Source of the DNA: Streptomyces changanensis
GTDB taxonomy: Bacteria; Actinomycetota; Actinomycetes; Streptomycetales; Streptomycetaceae
Direction of reading: 5' to 3'
Length of the DNA stretch: 64,000 nt
Assembly (NCBI RefSeq): GCF_024600715.1
Contig: NZ_CP102332.1
Span: forward strand, 310,001 to 374,000
Shown: piece after piece, positions 35,816-45,253 of the stretch
Numbering within the stretch: position 1 is the stretch's first letter
How the letters are laid out: each line of letters opens with the position of its first letter
Translations under genes and position numbers: made by a program
The notes under the pieces: model-generated
What the model was told of the DNA's origin: nothing
Database searches by the model: none
The model's input: only the letters and a program-made list of their open reading frames with translations

Positions 35816-35844
35816 GGCCCGGCGGACGCCGCCCCCGCCGGGCC
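35816..35844 (+). terminator. Hairpin between the permease genes and GH74
   Basis: A perfect 10-base stem GGCCCGGCGG (35816-35825) / CCGCCGGGCC (35835-35844) with a nine-base loop. It could be a terminator, an attenuator, or a processing site that sets the importer:hydrolase ratio. Confidence 0.5.
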
Positions 35845-35884
35845 CCCTCCCCCACCCCACCTCCCCCAGAGATCGAGGCGTGTC

Positions 35885-38116
35885 ATGTGTCTCTCCCCGC
35901 TCAGCCGGCGGTCCGTCCTCGCCGGCGGGGCCGCCACCGCGGCGCTCGCCGCCGTGTCCGTCCCCGCCCACGCCGCCCCGGCCTCCCCCGGCGCCGCCCC
36001 GGCCACCGCCCCCACGACGGGCGCGGCGAGCGCGGCGGCCGGCAGGGCGCCGTACCGCTGGCGTACCGCGGTGATCGGCGGCACCGGCTTCGTCACGGGC
36101 GTGCTCTTCCACCCGCGGGTGCGCGGCCTGGCCTACGCGCGGACGGACATCGGCGGCGCCTACCGGTGGGACGACCGCACGGCCCGGTGGACGCCGCTCA
36201 CCGACCACCTGGGCTGGGACGACTGGAACCTGCTGGGCGTCGAGGCGATGGCCGTCGACCCCGCCCACCCCGACCGGCTGTACCTGGCGCTCGGCACGTA
36301 CACGCAGCCGTGGTCCGGCAACGGGGCGGTGCTGCGCTCCGACGACCGGGGCGCCACGTGGGCCAGGACCGACCTCGACGTGAAGCTGGGCGCCAACGAG
36401 GACGGGCGGGGCACCGGCGAGCGGCTGCTGGTCGACCCGCGCGACCCGGCCACGCTGTGGCTGGGCACCCGCCACGACGGCCTGCTCGTCTCCCGCGACC
36501 GCGGCGCCACCTGGTCGTCGGCGCCCTTCCCGGCGACGCCGTCCCCGACGGGGCAGGGCGTCACCCTGCTGGTCGCGGCGGGCCGCACGGTGTACGCCGG
36601 CTGGGGCGACGGCGACGGCGCCCTCTACCGCACCACGGCCGGCGGCGCCTGGGAGGCGGTGCCGGGCCGGCCGGACGGCCCGTCCGCCCGGGTGCCGGTC
36701 CGCGCCGCGTACGACGCGGGGGCCCGCGCCCTGTACGTGACGTACGCGGACGCCCCGGGCCCCAACGGCCAGGCGGACGGGTCCGTGCACCGGCTCGACA
36801 CGGCGAGCGGCACCTGGACCGACGTGACGCCGGTCCGGCCGGGGCCCGGGGACACGTTCGGGTACGGCGGCGCGGCGACCGACCCGCGCCGCCCCGGCAC
36901 GGTCGTCGTCTCCACCAACAACCGCTGGGGGCAGGTCGACACGCTGTTCCGGTCCACGGACGGCGGCGCGACCTGGACGTCGCTGAAGGACTCCGCCGTC
37001 CTCGACGTCACCGAGACGCCCTTCCTGGAGTGGGGCGGTGAGGGGCCCAAGTTCGGCTGGTGGATCCAGGCGCTGGCGCTCGACCCGTTCGACTCCCGGC
37101 ACATCGTCTTCGGCACCGGCGCCACCCTGTACGGCACCCGGGACCTGCGCCGGTGGGCGCCGGAGGTCCGCGGCCTGGAGGAGAGCTCCGTCCGCCAGCT
37201 GGTGTCGCCGCCGCGCGGTCGGGCGCACCTGCTGAGCGGTCTGGGCGACGTCGGCGTGATGTACCACGAGCGGCTGACGGCCTCCCCGTCGCGGGGCATG
37301 GCCGCGAACCCGGTCTTCGGCACCGTGACGGGCCTGTCCCTGGCGCCGCTGCGGCCGGAGTACGTGGTGCGCGCGGGCTGGGGGGAGGGCGGGAACGGCG
37401 CGTACTCCACGGACGGCGGCCGGACGTGGGCGCCGTTCGCCGACCAGCCCGCCGTCGCCGCCACCGCGCCCGGACCGATCGCGGCCGGCGCCGACGGCCG
37501 GGTGCTGCTGTGGTCGTTCACGCACTGGGACGGCACCCGGCATCCCACGCACCGCTCCACCGACGGCGGCGCCCACTGGGCCGAGGTCGCGACCTTCCCG
37601 AAGGGGGCCGTCCCGGTGGCCGACCCGGCCGACCCGCGCCGCTTCTACGCCTACGACACCGCCGCGGGCACCGTGTACGTCAGCACGGACGGCGGGGCCA
37701 CCTTCACGGCGGGCGCGACCGGACTGCCCGCCGGGGACGTCCAGTACCGGATCGCCGCCGCGCCGGGGCGTCGGGGCGACCTGTGGCTGTCCGCCAAGGA
37801 GCACGGCCTGTTCCGCTCCACGGACGGCGGGCGCGCCTTCACCCGCGTGGCCGGCTGCCGGGCGTCGTACGCGCTCGGCTTCGGCAAGGCGGCGCCCCGC
37901 GGCGGCGGCTACCCGGCTGTCTTCCAGACGGGCACGGTCGGCGACGTCACCGGCGTGTACCGGTCGGACGACGCCGGGCGCGGCTGGGTGCGGATCAACG
38001 ACGACGCCCACCAGTGGGGGTGGACCGGCGAGGTCGTCACCGGCGACCCGCGCGTCCACGGCCGGGTCTACCTCGGCACGAACGGCCGCGGCGTCCAGTA
38101 CGGGGACCCCGTCTGA
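35885..38116 (+). CDS. Secreted GH74 xyloglucanase
   Basis: 743 residues. Tat-type leader (SRRSVLAGGAATAALAAVSV, AHA cleavage at about residue 30). The tandem seven-bladed propellers of GH74 are marked by GGTGFVTGVLFHPRVRGLAY, ARTDIGGAYRWDDRTARWTP (Asp88, the usual position of a catalytic Asp) and several BNR/Asp-box motifs (SDDRGATW, STDGGATW, STDGGAHW, STDGGRAF). The whole pattern matches endo-xyloglucanases. No CBM is attached. It should cut the beta-1,4-glucan backbone of xyloglucan outside the cell. The stop overlaps the GH42 start (TGATG). Confidence 0.9.
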   Translation: MCLSPLSRRSVLAGGAATAALAAVSVPAHAAPASPGAAPATAPTTGAASAAAGRAPYRWRTAVIGGTGFVTGVLFHPRVRGLAYARTDIGGAYRWDDRTARWTPLTDHLGWDDWNLLGVEAMAVDPAHPDRLYLALGTYTQPWSGNGAVLRSDDRGATWARTDLDVKLGANEDGRGTGERLLVDPRDPATLWLGTRHDGLLVSRDRGATWSSAPFPATPSPTGQGVTLLVAAGRTVYAGWGDGDGALYRTTAGGAWEAVPGRPDGPSARVPVRAAYDAGARALYVTYADAPGPNGQADGSVHRLDTASGTWTDVTPVRPGPGDTFGYGGAATDPRRPGTVVVSTNNRWGQVDTLFRSTDGGATWTSLKDSAVLDVTETPFLEWGGEGPKFGWWIQALALDPFDSRHIVFGTGATLYGTRDLRRWAPEVRGLEESSVRQLVSPPRGRAHLLSGLGDVGVMYHERLTASPSRGMAANPVFGTVTGLSLAPLRPEYVVRAGWGEGGNGAYSTDGGRTWAPFADQPAVAATAPGPIAAGADGRVLLWSFTHWDGTRHPTHRSTDGGAHWAEVATFPKGAVPVADPADPRRFYAYDTAAGTVYVSTDGGATFTAGATGLPAGDVQYRIAAAPGRRGDLWLSAKEHGLFRSTDGGRAFTRVAGCRASYALGFGKAAPRGGGYPAVFQTGTVGDVTGVYRSDDAGRGWVRINDDAHQWGWTGEVVTGDPRVHGRVYLGTNGRGVQYGDPV

Positions 38117-40089
38117 TGCCCGCGCTCGGCGACGCCACCCGGGGCCGGATCCTCTTCGGCGGCGACTACAACCCGGAGCAGTGGCCCGAGGAGACCTGGG
38201 CCGACGACGTCCGGCTGATGCGGGACGCCGGCGTCAACTCGGTGACCGTCGGCGTCTTCTCCTGGGCGCGGATCGAACCCCGTCCGGGGGTGCGCGAATT
38301 CGGCTGGCTCGACCGGCTGACGGAGCTGCTGCACTCCCACGACATCGGCGTGGTGCTGGCCACGCCGACCGCCTCGCCCCCGCCGTGGATGGGCGCCCGG
38401 CACCCCGACACGCTCCCGCGTGACGAGGACGGGCGGACCGTGTGGTGGGGGTCCCGCCAGCACTTCTGCCCCAGCTCGCCCACCTACCGGGCGTACGCGA
38501 CCGCGCTCACCGAGGACCTGGCGGCACGCTACGGCGACCATCCGGCGCTCACCCTGTGGCACGTCAACAACGAGTACTGCACGTTCTGCTGGTGCGACGC
38601 CACCGCGCGCCACTTCCGCCGCTGGCTGGAGGCCCGGTACGGCACGGTGGACGCGCTCAACGAGGCGTGGGGCACGGCGTTCTGGTCGCAGCGGTATGAC
38701 ACGTGGGACGAGGTGATCCCGCCGCGCCGCGCCCAGTACCTGCGCAACCCGGCGCACCTGCTGGACTTCCGCCGGTTCACCTCGGACGCGCTGCTGGAGT
38801 GCTACGTGGCGGAGCGCGACATCGTCGCCCGCCACTCCCCGCACGTGCCGGTCACGACGAACTTCATGCCGTTCTGGACGGGCCAGGACGCCTGGCGGTG
38901 GGCCGCCGAGGAGGACGCCGTCTCGGTCGACGTGTACCCGGACCCGAAGGACCCGCTCGGCGGCCAGTACAACGCGATGATCGGCGACATGACCCGTTCC
39001 CAGGCGCGCGGGCCGTGGATGGTGATGGAACAGGCGGCGGGTCCGGTCAACTGGCGGGGCGTCAACCACCCGAAGCCGCGCGGCCTGAACCGGCTGCACT
39101 CCCTGCAGTCCGTGGCGCGCGGCGCGGACGCCGTCTGCTACTTCCAGTGGCGGCAGTCCCGGCAGGGGGCGGAGAAGTTCCACTCGGGGATGGTGTCGCA
39201 CGCCGGTGAGCACGGCCGCACCTTCGGGGAGGTCAAGCGGATCGGTGCCGAGCTGGCCGCCCTCGGTCCGCGGGTCGCGGGCACGCGGGTCGCGTCGGAC
39301 GTCGCGGTCCTCCACGACTGGCACGCGTGGTGGGCCGCCGAGCAGGAGGGCCGGCCCTCGCGGGAGGTCGCGTACCCGGAGGTGGTGCGGGCCTGGCACC
39401 GGGCCCTGTGGGAGGGCGGGCTCACCGCGGACTTCGCCCACCCCGAGCACGACCTGGGCGGCTACCGCGTGGTCGTCGTGCCCCAGCTGTACCTGCTGAC
39501 CGACGCGGCCGTCGACAACCTCGTCGCGTACGCGGCCGGGGGCGGCACCCTGGTGTGCGGGTTCCTCACCGGGGTGGCCGACGAGGACGACCGGGTCCGG
39601 CCGGGCGGCATGGACGAGCGGCTGCGCGCCCTGTTCGGGATCGGCACCCTGCACGAGTGGTGGCCGCTGGACCGGGACGAGAAGGTCGCGTGCGACGGCT
39701 TCGCGGGCACCCTGTGGTCGGAGGAGCTGGAGGCGCCGGACGCCGAGGTGGTGGCCGCGTACCGGGACGGGGAGCTGGCGGGCCTGCCGGCGGTGCTGCG
39801 CCGGGACCGCGCCTGGTACCTGTCGACTCTCCCCGAGCCCGCCGCCCTGCGCGACCTGCTGGCGCGGATCGCCGACGGCGCCGGGGTGCGGCCGGTCCTC
39901 GACGGGCTGCCCACGGGGGTGGAGGCGGTCCGGCGCGGCGACCTGCTGTTCGTCCTCAACCACGGGCGGACACCGGTCGAGGTGCCGGTGCCCGGGGAGT
40001 ACCGGGAGCTGCTGGCGGGGACGCCGGTCACCGGGACGCTCGCCCTGGAGCGGTACGGGGTGGCGGTGCTCCGCGAGGGGGCCGCGTGA
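38116..40089 (+). CDS. GH42 beta-galactosidase, cytoplasmic
   Basis: 657 residues without a signal peptide. FGGDYNPEQWPEETWADDVR begins the GH42 barrel. The acid/base is Glu153 in LWHVNNEYC and the nucleophile is Glu305 in WMVMEQAAGPVNW. Cys155, Cys158 and Cys160 (CTFCWC) with an earlier Cys fit the GH42 zinc site. The trimerisation and C-terminal beta domains follow (GYRVVVVPQLYLLTDAAVDN). Role: removing beta-galactose from imported xyloglucan oligosaccharides. Overlaps both neighbours (TGATG upstream, GTGA downstream). Confidence 0.93.
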   Translation: MPALGDATRGRILFGGDYNPEQWPEETWADDVRLMRDAGVNSVTVGVFSWARIEPRPGVREFGWLDRLTELLHSHDIGVVLATPTASPPPWMGARHPDTLPRDEDGRTVWWGSRQHFCPSSPTYRAYATALTEDLAARYGDHPALTLWHVNNEYCTFCWCDATARHFRRWLEARYGTVDALNEAWGTAFWSQRYDTWDEVIPPRRAQYLRNPAHLLDFRRFTSDALLECYVAERDIVARHSPHVPVTTNFMPFWTGQDAWRWAAEEDAVSVDVYPDPKDPLGGQYNAMIGDMTRSQARGPWMVMEQAAGPVNWRGVNHPKPRGLNRLHSLQSVARGADAVCYFQWRQSRQGAEKFHSGMVSHAGEHGRTFGEVKRIGAELAALGPRVAGTRVASDVAVLHDWHAWWAAEQEGRPSREVAYPEVVRAWHRALWEGGLTADFAHPEHDLGGYRVVVVPQLYLLTDAAVDNLVAYAAGGGTLVCGFLTGVADEDDRVRPGGMDERLRALFGIGTLHEWWPLDRDEKVACDGFAGTLWSEELEAPDAEVVAAYRDGELAGLPAVLRRDRAWYLSTLPEPAALRDLLARIADGAGVRPVLDGLPTGVEAVRRGDLLFVLNHGRTPVEVPVPGEYRELLAGTPVTGTLALERYGVAVLREGAA

Positions 40090-42425
40090 CGGGCGGCGCC
40101 CTCGCGGACGGCGCCCACTCGGACGGCTCCGCCACGGGCGGCGGGGGGCCGGTGCACGGCACGTGGGAGCCGGAGCCGGCGGCGCGGTGGGAGGACGCGT
40201 TCCTCGCCGGCAACGGCCGCCACGGAGCCCTGGTCTTCGGCGACCCGGCCGACGACCGGCTCGTCGTCACGCATCACACGCTCGTCCGCCCGGTGCCGCG
40301 GGGCGACACGCTGCCGCCCCGGCTGGCGTCGGGGCTGGAGGGGCTGCGGGACCGGCTGCTGGCCGGGGACACCGCGGCCGGGGAGGCGTTCACGGACGGG
40401 CGCGGACTGCGCTGGGTGGGGGCGTTCCACCCGGCCTTCGCGGTACGCCTGCGGCGCCCCGGCCCCGGCGGGGCGGGCACGGCCGGTGAGGCGGGCACGG
40501 CCGGCGGGGTGCGGGGCGTGCCGGCGGGGTACCGGCGTGACGTCGACTTCACGACCGGCGTCGTCCGGGCCGAGTGCGCCGGGCGCGCGAGCCGGTCGTT
40601 CGTCTCGCGCGCCGACGACGTGATCGTCCAGTACGTCACCGGTGCCCCGCTCGACGCCCACATCACCCTCGATCCGGACCTCCCCGGCGCACCGGCGGGG
40701 CTGGCCGTCGGCCGGGGCGTCGTACCGGCGCCGGACGGCGCGCTCCTCACCCTGCGGGCCCGCCACCCCGGCGGTGAGGAGTCCTTCACCGGTGTCACGC
40801 TCGTCGTCGCGGCCGGCGGGACGACGGCGGTCGACGGCGACGGCGTCCGTGTGACCGGCGCCCGGGAGGCGCTGCTGCTCACCCGGGTGCGCCGGCACAC
40901 CGGCGACGCCGACGCCCGCGGGACGGCGGCCGCGCTGCGTGCCCTGCTCGCCGCGGACGCCTCACCGGGAGACGCCTCACCGGAGGGCACCCCGCCGGGG
41001 GACGCGTACCGGCGGCTGCTCGCCCGGCACGAGTCCGCGCACCGCACCGCCTACGAGCGCGTGGCCCTGGACCTCGGGGGGCTCCCGGAGGAACGGGCCC
41101 TCCCCGGCAGCGCCCTGCTCCGCCGGCCGGAGAGCGCGGCGCTGCTGGAGCGGCTCTTCGCGGCCGGGCGGTACCACCTGCTGTCGTCGAGCGGGATGCT
41201 GCCGCCGCGCCTGGTCGGCCTGTGGACCGGCGACTGGGACACGGCCTGGTCGGGGGCGTTCACCACCAACGCCAACCTGAACCTGCAGACGGCTTCGGCC
41301 GCGGCGGCCGCGCTGCCGGAGGTCACGGAGGCGCACGCGGCGTTCGTGTACGGGCAGTTGCCGGATTGGCGCGACAACGCCCGCGAGGTGTTCGGGACGC
41401 GCGGGGTCGTCGCGCCGTCCCACACGGACGGGACGTCGGGGCACGCGTACCACTTCCGGCGCGACTACCCGCTGCACGTGTGGACGGCCGGCGCGGACTG
41501 GTTGCTGGTGCCGCTCGTCGAGCACGCCGAGACCACCGGGGCGACCGACCCGCGTCTGGTGGCTGCCCTCGCCGAAGTGGCCCGGTTCTACGAGGACTTC
41601 CTCACCCGCACCGGCCCCGACGGCAGGGTCGTCGTCGTACCGTCCTACTCGCCGGAGAACCGCCCGGCCAACGCGGGCTGGGTCACCCTCGACGCCACCA
41701 TGGACATCGCCGCCGCCCGGCACGCCCTGACGACCGCCGCCGACCACCTGCCCGACGACGCGGACCGGTTGCGCGCCCTCGCCGCGCGCCTGCCCGACTA
41801 CCGGATCAACGACGACGGGGCCCTCGCCGAGTGGGCGTGGCCCGGGCTCGCCGACCGCTACGACCACCGCCACCTCAGCCACCTCTACCCGGTCTGGCCG
41901 CTGCACGAGATCACCCCGTACGACACCCCCGCCCTGGCGCGGGCCGCGCACCGGGCCCTGGAGCTGCGGGGCGCGGAGAACGACTCGGCCCACGGCCACC
42001 TCCACCACGCCCTGGTCGCCGCGCGGCTGCGGGACGGCGACCGGGCGGCGGCCGCGCTGGGGCGGGTGCTGCGCGGCGACTTCTTCCACGCGTCGCTGAT
42101 GAGCGCGCACTACCCGGGCCGCGACGTGTACAACGCCGACGCCGCGCACGCCCTGCCCGCCCTGCTGGTCGAGCTGCTGGTGCAGTCGACGCCGGAGCGC
42201 CTCGTGCTGCTGCCGGCACTGCCCGAGGGGTGGACGCGGGGCGCGTTGAGCGGCGTGCGCACGCGGTGCGGCGCCCGCGTGGACCTGGAGTGGCGCGACG
42301 GCACCTGCACCGCCTCGATCCGGCCGTCCAGGTCGGCGCGGATCGACCTCCGCACCCCCGCCGGCGGGCATCCGCTGGAGCTGACCGCCGGCGAGGACCT
42401 GGTGCTGACGCTGCGCACCGGTTGA
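40086..42425 (+). CDS. GH95 alpha-L-fucosidase family protein, cytoplasmic
   Basis: 779 residues, no signal peptide. The N-terminal beta domain starts PEPAARWEDAFLAGNGRHGA. The (alpha/alpha)6 barrel has GLWTGDWDTAWSGAFTTNAN then LNLQTAS, matching the family's substrate-binding Asn motif, the acid residue in VVPSYSPENRP, and HLSHLYPVWPLHEI. GH95 contains 1,2-alpha-L-fucosidases active on xyloglucan side chains and some alpha-L-galactosidases. The N-terminal domain has a Gly/Ala-rich stretch around residues 130-150. The GTG overlaps the GH42 stop. Fits removal of fucosyl caps before GH42 acts. Confidence 0.87.
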   Translation: MTGGALADGAHSDGSATGGGGPVHGTWEPEPAARWEDAFLAGNGRHGALVFGDPADDRLVVTHHTLVRPVPRGDTLPPRLASGLEGLRDRLLAGDTAAGEAFTDGRGLRWVGAFHPAFAVRLRRPGPGGAGTAGEAGTAGGVRGVPAGYRRDVDFTTGVVRAECAGRASRSFVSRADDVIVQYVTGAPLDAHITLDPDLPGAPAGLAVGRGVVPAPDGALLTLRARHPGGEESFTGVTLVVAAGGTTAVDGDGVRVTGAREALLLTRVRRHTGDADARGTAAALRALLAADASPGDASPEGTPPGDAYRRLLARHESAHRTAYERVALDLGGLPEERALPGSALLRRPESAALLERLFAAGRYHLLSSSGMLPPRLVGLWTGDWDTAWSGAFTTNANLNLQTASAAAAALPEVTEAHAAFVYGQLPDWRDNAREVFGTRGVVAPSHTDGTSGHAYHFRRDYPLHVWTAGADWLLVPLVEHAETTGATDPRLVAALAEVARFYEDFLTRTGPDGRVVVVPSYSPENRPANAGWVTLDATMDIAAARHALTTAADHLPDDADRLRALAARLPDYRINDDGALAEWAWPGLADRYDHRHLSHLYPVWPLHEITPYDTPALARAAHRALELRGAENDSAHGHLHHALVAARLRDGDRAAAALGRVLRGDFFHASLMSAHYPGRDVYNADAAHALPALLVELLVQSTPERLVLLPALPEGWTRGALSGVRTRCGARVDLEWRDGTCTASIRPSRSARIDLRTPAGGHPLELTAGEDLVLTLRTG

Positions 42426-42466
42426 CCCCATCCCCACCCCATCCCCCCACCCATGGGAAGGACACC

Positions 42467-43198
42467 ATGGCACGACACATCCCCCGCCGCCGGATCCGCA
42501 GGGCGCTCCTCGCACCGGTGCTGGCGTTCGGCGTGACGCTCGGCCTCACGGCGGCCCCGGCACAGGCCGCCGCCTGGCACAGCTGCGAGCAGTGGGGCAA
42601 CACCTCACTGGGCGGCTACACGCTGTACAACAACATCTGGGGCAGGGGCGCCGGCGCCCAGTGCACCTGGGCCGACTCCCCGGCGAGCTGGGGGGTCTGG
42701 GCCGACCACCCCGGCACGGGCGGCATCAAGTCGTACCCGAACGCCAAGAAGAGGCTGGACCGGAAGATCAGCGGACTGTCCTCCCTCTCGAGCGACTACC
42801 GGGTCACCGTCCCGACGACCGGCGCCTACAACACCGCGTACGACATCTGGGACACGGACTACGACTACGAGGTCATGCTCTGGATGAACCACCACGGCCC
42901 GGTGGGCCCGCTGGGCAGCCCGCAGGGCTCCGCGACGCTCGGCGGGCACGGCTGGAACGTCTACAAGGGGCGGGTGACCGACCCCGACGGCTCGTACCAC
43001 GACGTGTTCTCGTTCGTGCGGACCTCCGATTCGACCTCCGGCACGGTCGACATCCTGCCCGTCCTGCGGTGGATCAGGGACGTGAAGGGCTGGTGGGGCG
43101 ACGAGACCATCGGTGACGTGCAGTTCGGCTTCGAGATCACCTCGTCGCCGGGGGGCCTGGAGTTCCTCACGCGGAACCTGACGGTCTCCGCCCGCTAG
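42467..43198 (+). CDS. Secreted GH12 endo-beta-1,4-glucanase/xyloglucanase
   Basis: 243 residues. Sec signal with Arg-rich start (HIPRRRIRRALLAPVLAFGV, AQA cleavage near 35). Compact GH12 jelly-roll: nucleophile Glu135 in YDYEVMLWMNHHGPVGPLGS and acid/base Glu223 in VQFGFEITSS, plus WGVWADHPGTGGIKSYPN. GH12 members cut cellulose, mixed-linkage glucan or xyloglucan; the context argues for xyloglucan. SD GGAAGG is at 42455-42460. It follows GH95 by 41 bases, probably as the last gene of the operon, with a hairpin at 43238-43277. Confidence 0.9.
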   Translation: MARHIPRRRIRRALLAPVLAFGVTLGLTAAPAQAAAWHSCEQWGNTSLGGYTLYNNIWGRGAGAQCTWADSPASWGVWADHPGTGGIKSYPNAKKRLDRKISGLSSLSSDYRVTVPTTGAYNTAYDIWDTDYDYEVMLWMNHHGPVGPLGSPQGSATLGGHGWNVYKGRVTDPDGSYHDVFSFVRTSDSTSGTVDILPVLRWIRDVKGWWGDETIGDVQFGFEITSSPGGLEFLTRNLTVSAR

Positions 43199-43237
43199 GA
43201 GGTGTCCGGGCGCGCCGCGCGCGCCCGGTCCGTACCG

Positions 43238-43277
43238 CCGCCGCCGTGCGTCTTCGAGGGGGGACGCGCGGCGGCGG
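43238..43277 (+). terminator. Hairpin ending the GH74-GH12 unit
   Basis: ccgccgccgtgcgtc (43238-43252) pairs with gacgcgcggcggcgg (43263-43277), 14 of 15 Watson-Crick plus one T-G, with a ttcg-containing loop, 40 bases past the GH12 stop. Confidence 0.7.
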
Positions 43278-43333
43278 CCCGCCCCGGGCCGGGGCCCGGG
43301 ATCCGCCGGCCCCGCGGGTGCCATGATCGGCGC

Positions 43334-44080
43334 ATGGACAGACACCTGGTGTTCGAACGGCTGCACAACTTCCGGGACTTGGGTGGTTACGCGACCGAGG
43401 ACGGGCACGTCGTACGGTGGGGGCGGCTCTACCGGTCGGACTCGCTGGGCAAGCTGCGCGGGGGCGCCGACTGGGACCGGTTTCTCGGGCTCGGCGTCCG
43501 CACCGTCATCGACCTGCGCTACCCGTGGGAGATCGACGGGCGGGGCCGGGTGCCGGCCCACCCGTCGTTCACGTACCACAACCTCAGCGTGGAGCACCGT
43601 CCCTACGACCAGTCGCGGCTCACCGCGGACGTCGCGATCGGGCCGTACCTGGCCGAGCGCTACCTGGAGGTGGCCGAGGACGGGGTGCGCGAGCTGCGCC
43701 GCGCCCTGGAGCTGATCGCCGACGCGGGGAGCGGACCGGTGGTCTTCCACTGCGCCTCCGGCAAGGACCGCACCGGCCTGCTGGCCGCGCTGGTGCTGGG
43801 GCTGCTGCGGGTGCCCGAGGACGCCGTGGTCGAGGACTTCGCCCTGACGGGGCTGGCCACGGAGCGGCTGGTCGCGGACTGGCGCGCGAACCACCCCGGC
43901 CGAGAGCTCACCTGGCCGGACTTCGGGCGCGCGCCCGGCGAGGTGATGCGGCTGTTCCTGGACGGCCTGGCGGCGCGGTACGGGTCGCCGGCCGGTTACG
44001 CGACCGAGCGCCTGGGCGTGGACGGCGCCCTCGTGGACGCGCTGCGCCGGAACCTGCTGGAGCCGGCCTCCGTCCGCTGA
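43334..44080 (+). CDS. Tyrosine phosphatase of the MptpB-like (Y_phosphatase3) family
   Basis: 248 residues. N-terminal HNFRDLGGYATEDGHVVRWG (the FRDLGG motif), RLYRSDSLGKL and TVIDLR are diagnostic, and the P-loop VFHCASGKDRTG supplies Cys140 and Arg146 (CX5R). The family includes tyrosine and lipid phosphatases. The KDRTG P-loop with Lys resembles dual-specificity/phosphoinositide-active members. No signal peptide. It stands after the GH12 terminator and convergent to lacI, so it is likely transcribed on its own. Link to xyloglucan use is unproven. Confidence 0.87.
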   Translation: MDRHLVFERLHNFRDLGGYATEDGHVVRWGRLYRSDSLGKLRGGADWDRFLGLGVRTVIDLRYPWEIDGRGRVPAHPSFTYHNLSVEHRPYDQSRLTADVAIGPYLAERYLEVAEDGVRELRRALELIADAGSGPVVFHCASGKDRTGLLAALVLGLLRVPEDAVVEDFALTGLATERLVADWRANHPGRELTWPDFGRAPGEVMRLFLDGLAARYGSPAGYATERLGVDGALVDALRRNLLEPASVR

Positions 44081-44131
44081 GGCCACCCGGCCGGCCGCCC
44101 CTGGCCCCCGCCCGTCGAGACGCCCGGCGCG

Positions 44132-45157
44132 TCAGGGGCGGGGGACGGGGACGACCGGGCGGGGGCCGGTGCTCTCCCGGACGGTCAGTTCCGGCGCCAG
44201 CAGGACGAGCTCGTCGGCACCGCGTCCCTCCAGCTTCGCGACGACCTGCTCGACGGCGTGCCGGCCCATCCGCTGGGCCGGCACGGCGACGGAGGTGAGG
44301 GGGACGGAGGCGTGCGCGGCGACCTGCTCGGGGCAGATCGCCACCACCGAGACGTCCTCGGGGACCGCACGGCCCTGCTGGCGCAGGAGGGCGAGGAGCG
44401 GATCGGTCGCCGCCTCGTTCTGCACGACGAAGGCGGTGGTGCCGGGGCGCTCGTCGTAGACGCGGGCGAGGGTCGCGGCGACGGCCGCGTAGCTGCCCTC
44501 GCAGGGCCGGTGCAGGAGTCTCAGGCCGAGTGCGCCGCTGCGCTCCCGCAGCCCGTTCAGCGTGCGTTCGGCGAAGCCGGTGTGGCGCTCGTAGACGGCG
44601 GCGGCCTCGCCGATGACGGCGATCTCCCGGTGGCCGAGCCCTGCCAGATGGTCGGCGCAGAGCGCGCCCGCGGCCTCGAAGTCGAGGTCGACGCAGCTGA
44701 GGCCGGTCGGGTCGGCCGGCAGGCCGATGAGCACGCCGGGGCGGGTGGCCCCGCGGAGCAGGGGCAGGCGGTCGTCGTCCAGCTGGACGTCCATGAGGAT
44801 CATGGCGTCGGCGAGCGCGCTGCCCTCGATGCGGCGCACCGCGGCCGGCCCCTCCTCGCCGGTCAGCAGCAGTACGTCGTACCCGTGGGCGCGCGCGGTG
44901 GTGGCGACGGCGATGGCGATCTCCATCATCACCGGGACGTACATGTCGGTGCGCAGCGGGATCATCAGGGCGATGATGTTGGACCGGCTGCTGGCGAGGG
45001 CGCGGGCGCCGGCGTTGGGGTGGTAGCCGAGCTGCGCGATGCTGCGCTCGACGCGGGCCCGGGTGGAGGCGGAGATGGACCGCTTGCCGCTCAGGACGTA
45101 GCTCACCGTGCTGGCGGAGACTCCGGCGTGCTGAGCGACATCGGCGAGGGTGACCAT
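44132..45157 (-). CDS. LacI-family transcriptional repressor of the glycosidase locus
   Basis: 341 residues. The N-terminal HTH starts MVTLADVAQHAGVSASTVSY, with VLSGKRSISASTRARVERSI and hinge YHPNAGARALASSRS, is fully standard. The effector domain (NIIALMIPLRTDMYVPVMME, LIGLPADPTGLSCVDLDFEA, LGHREIAVIGEAAAVYERHT, TAFVVQNEAATDPLLALL) is the LacI/GalR periplasmic-binding fold. The ATG at 45157 has SD GGGAGAG. The central CG of GAAGCGCTTC operators is normal for LacI proteins, and such sites flank its own promoter, the GH3 gene and the importer. Inducer is probably an oligosaccharide of the locus. Confidence 0.92.
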   Translation of the reverse strand: MVTLADVAQHAGVSASTVSYVLSGKRSISASTRARVERSIAQLGYHPNAGARALASSRSNIIALMIPLRTDMYVPVMMEIAIAVATTARAHGYDVLLLTGEEGPAAVRRIEGSALADAMILMDVQLDDDRLPLLRGATRPGVLIGLPADPTGLSCVDLDFEAAGALCADHLAGLGHREIAVIGEAAAVYERHTGFAERTLNGLRERSGALGLRLLHRPCEGSYAAVAATLARVYDERPGTTAFVVQNEAATDPLLALLRQQGRAVPEDVSVVAICPEQVAAHASVPLTSVAVPAQRMGRHAVEQVVAKLEGRGADELVLLAPELTVRESTGPRPVVPVPRP

Positions 45158-45188
45158 CGGCTCTCCCGGACGGTAGGGCACAGGCGAA

Positions 45189-45202
45189 GTGAAGCGCTTC
45201 GA
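45189..45202. promoter_or_regulatory. LacI-type operator downstream of the lacI start site
   Basis: GTGAAGCGCTTCGA matches the palindrome at 12 of 14 positions with an intact GAAGCGCTTC core. It would lie around +8 to +22 of the lacI transcript, consistent with autorepression. Confidence 0.72.
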
Positions 45203-45216
45203 CTGACTGTGCACTG

Positions 45217-45245
45217 ACATTAAGGGCGCCGCCGACCCCTGTCCA
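45217..45245 (-). promoter_or_regulatory. Promoter of the lacI-type gene
   Basis: On the minus strand, the -35 TGGACA (45245-45240), a 17-base spacer and the -10 TAATGT (45222-45217). Operators flank it on both sides. Confidence 0.6.
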
Positions 45246-45253
45246 GAGTGTCC

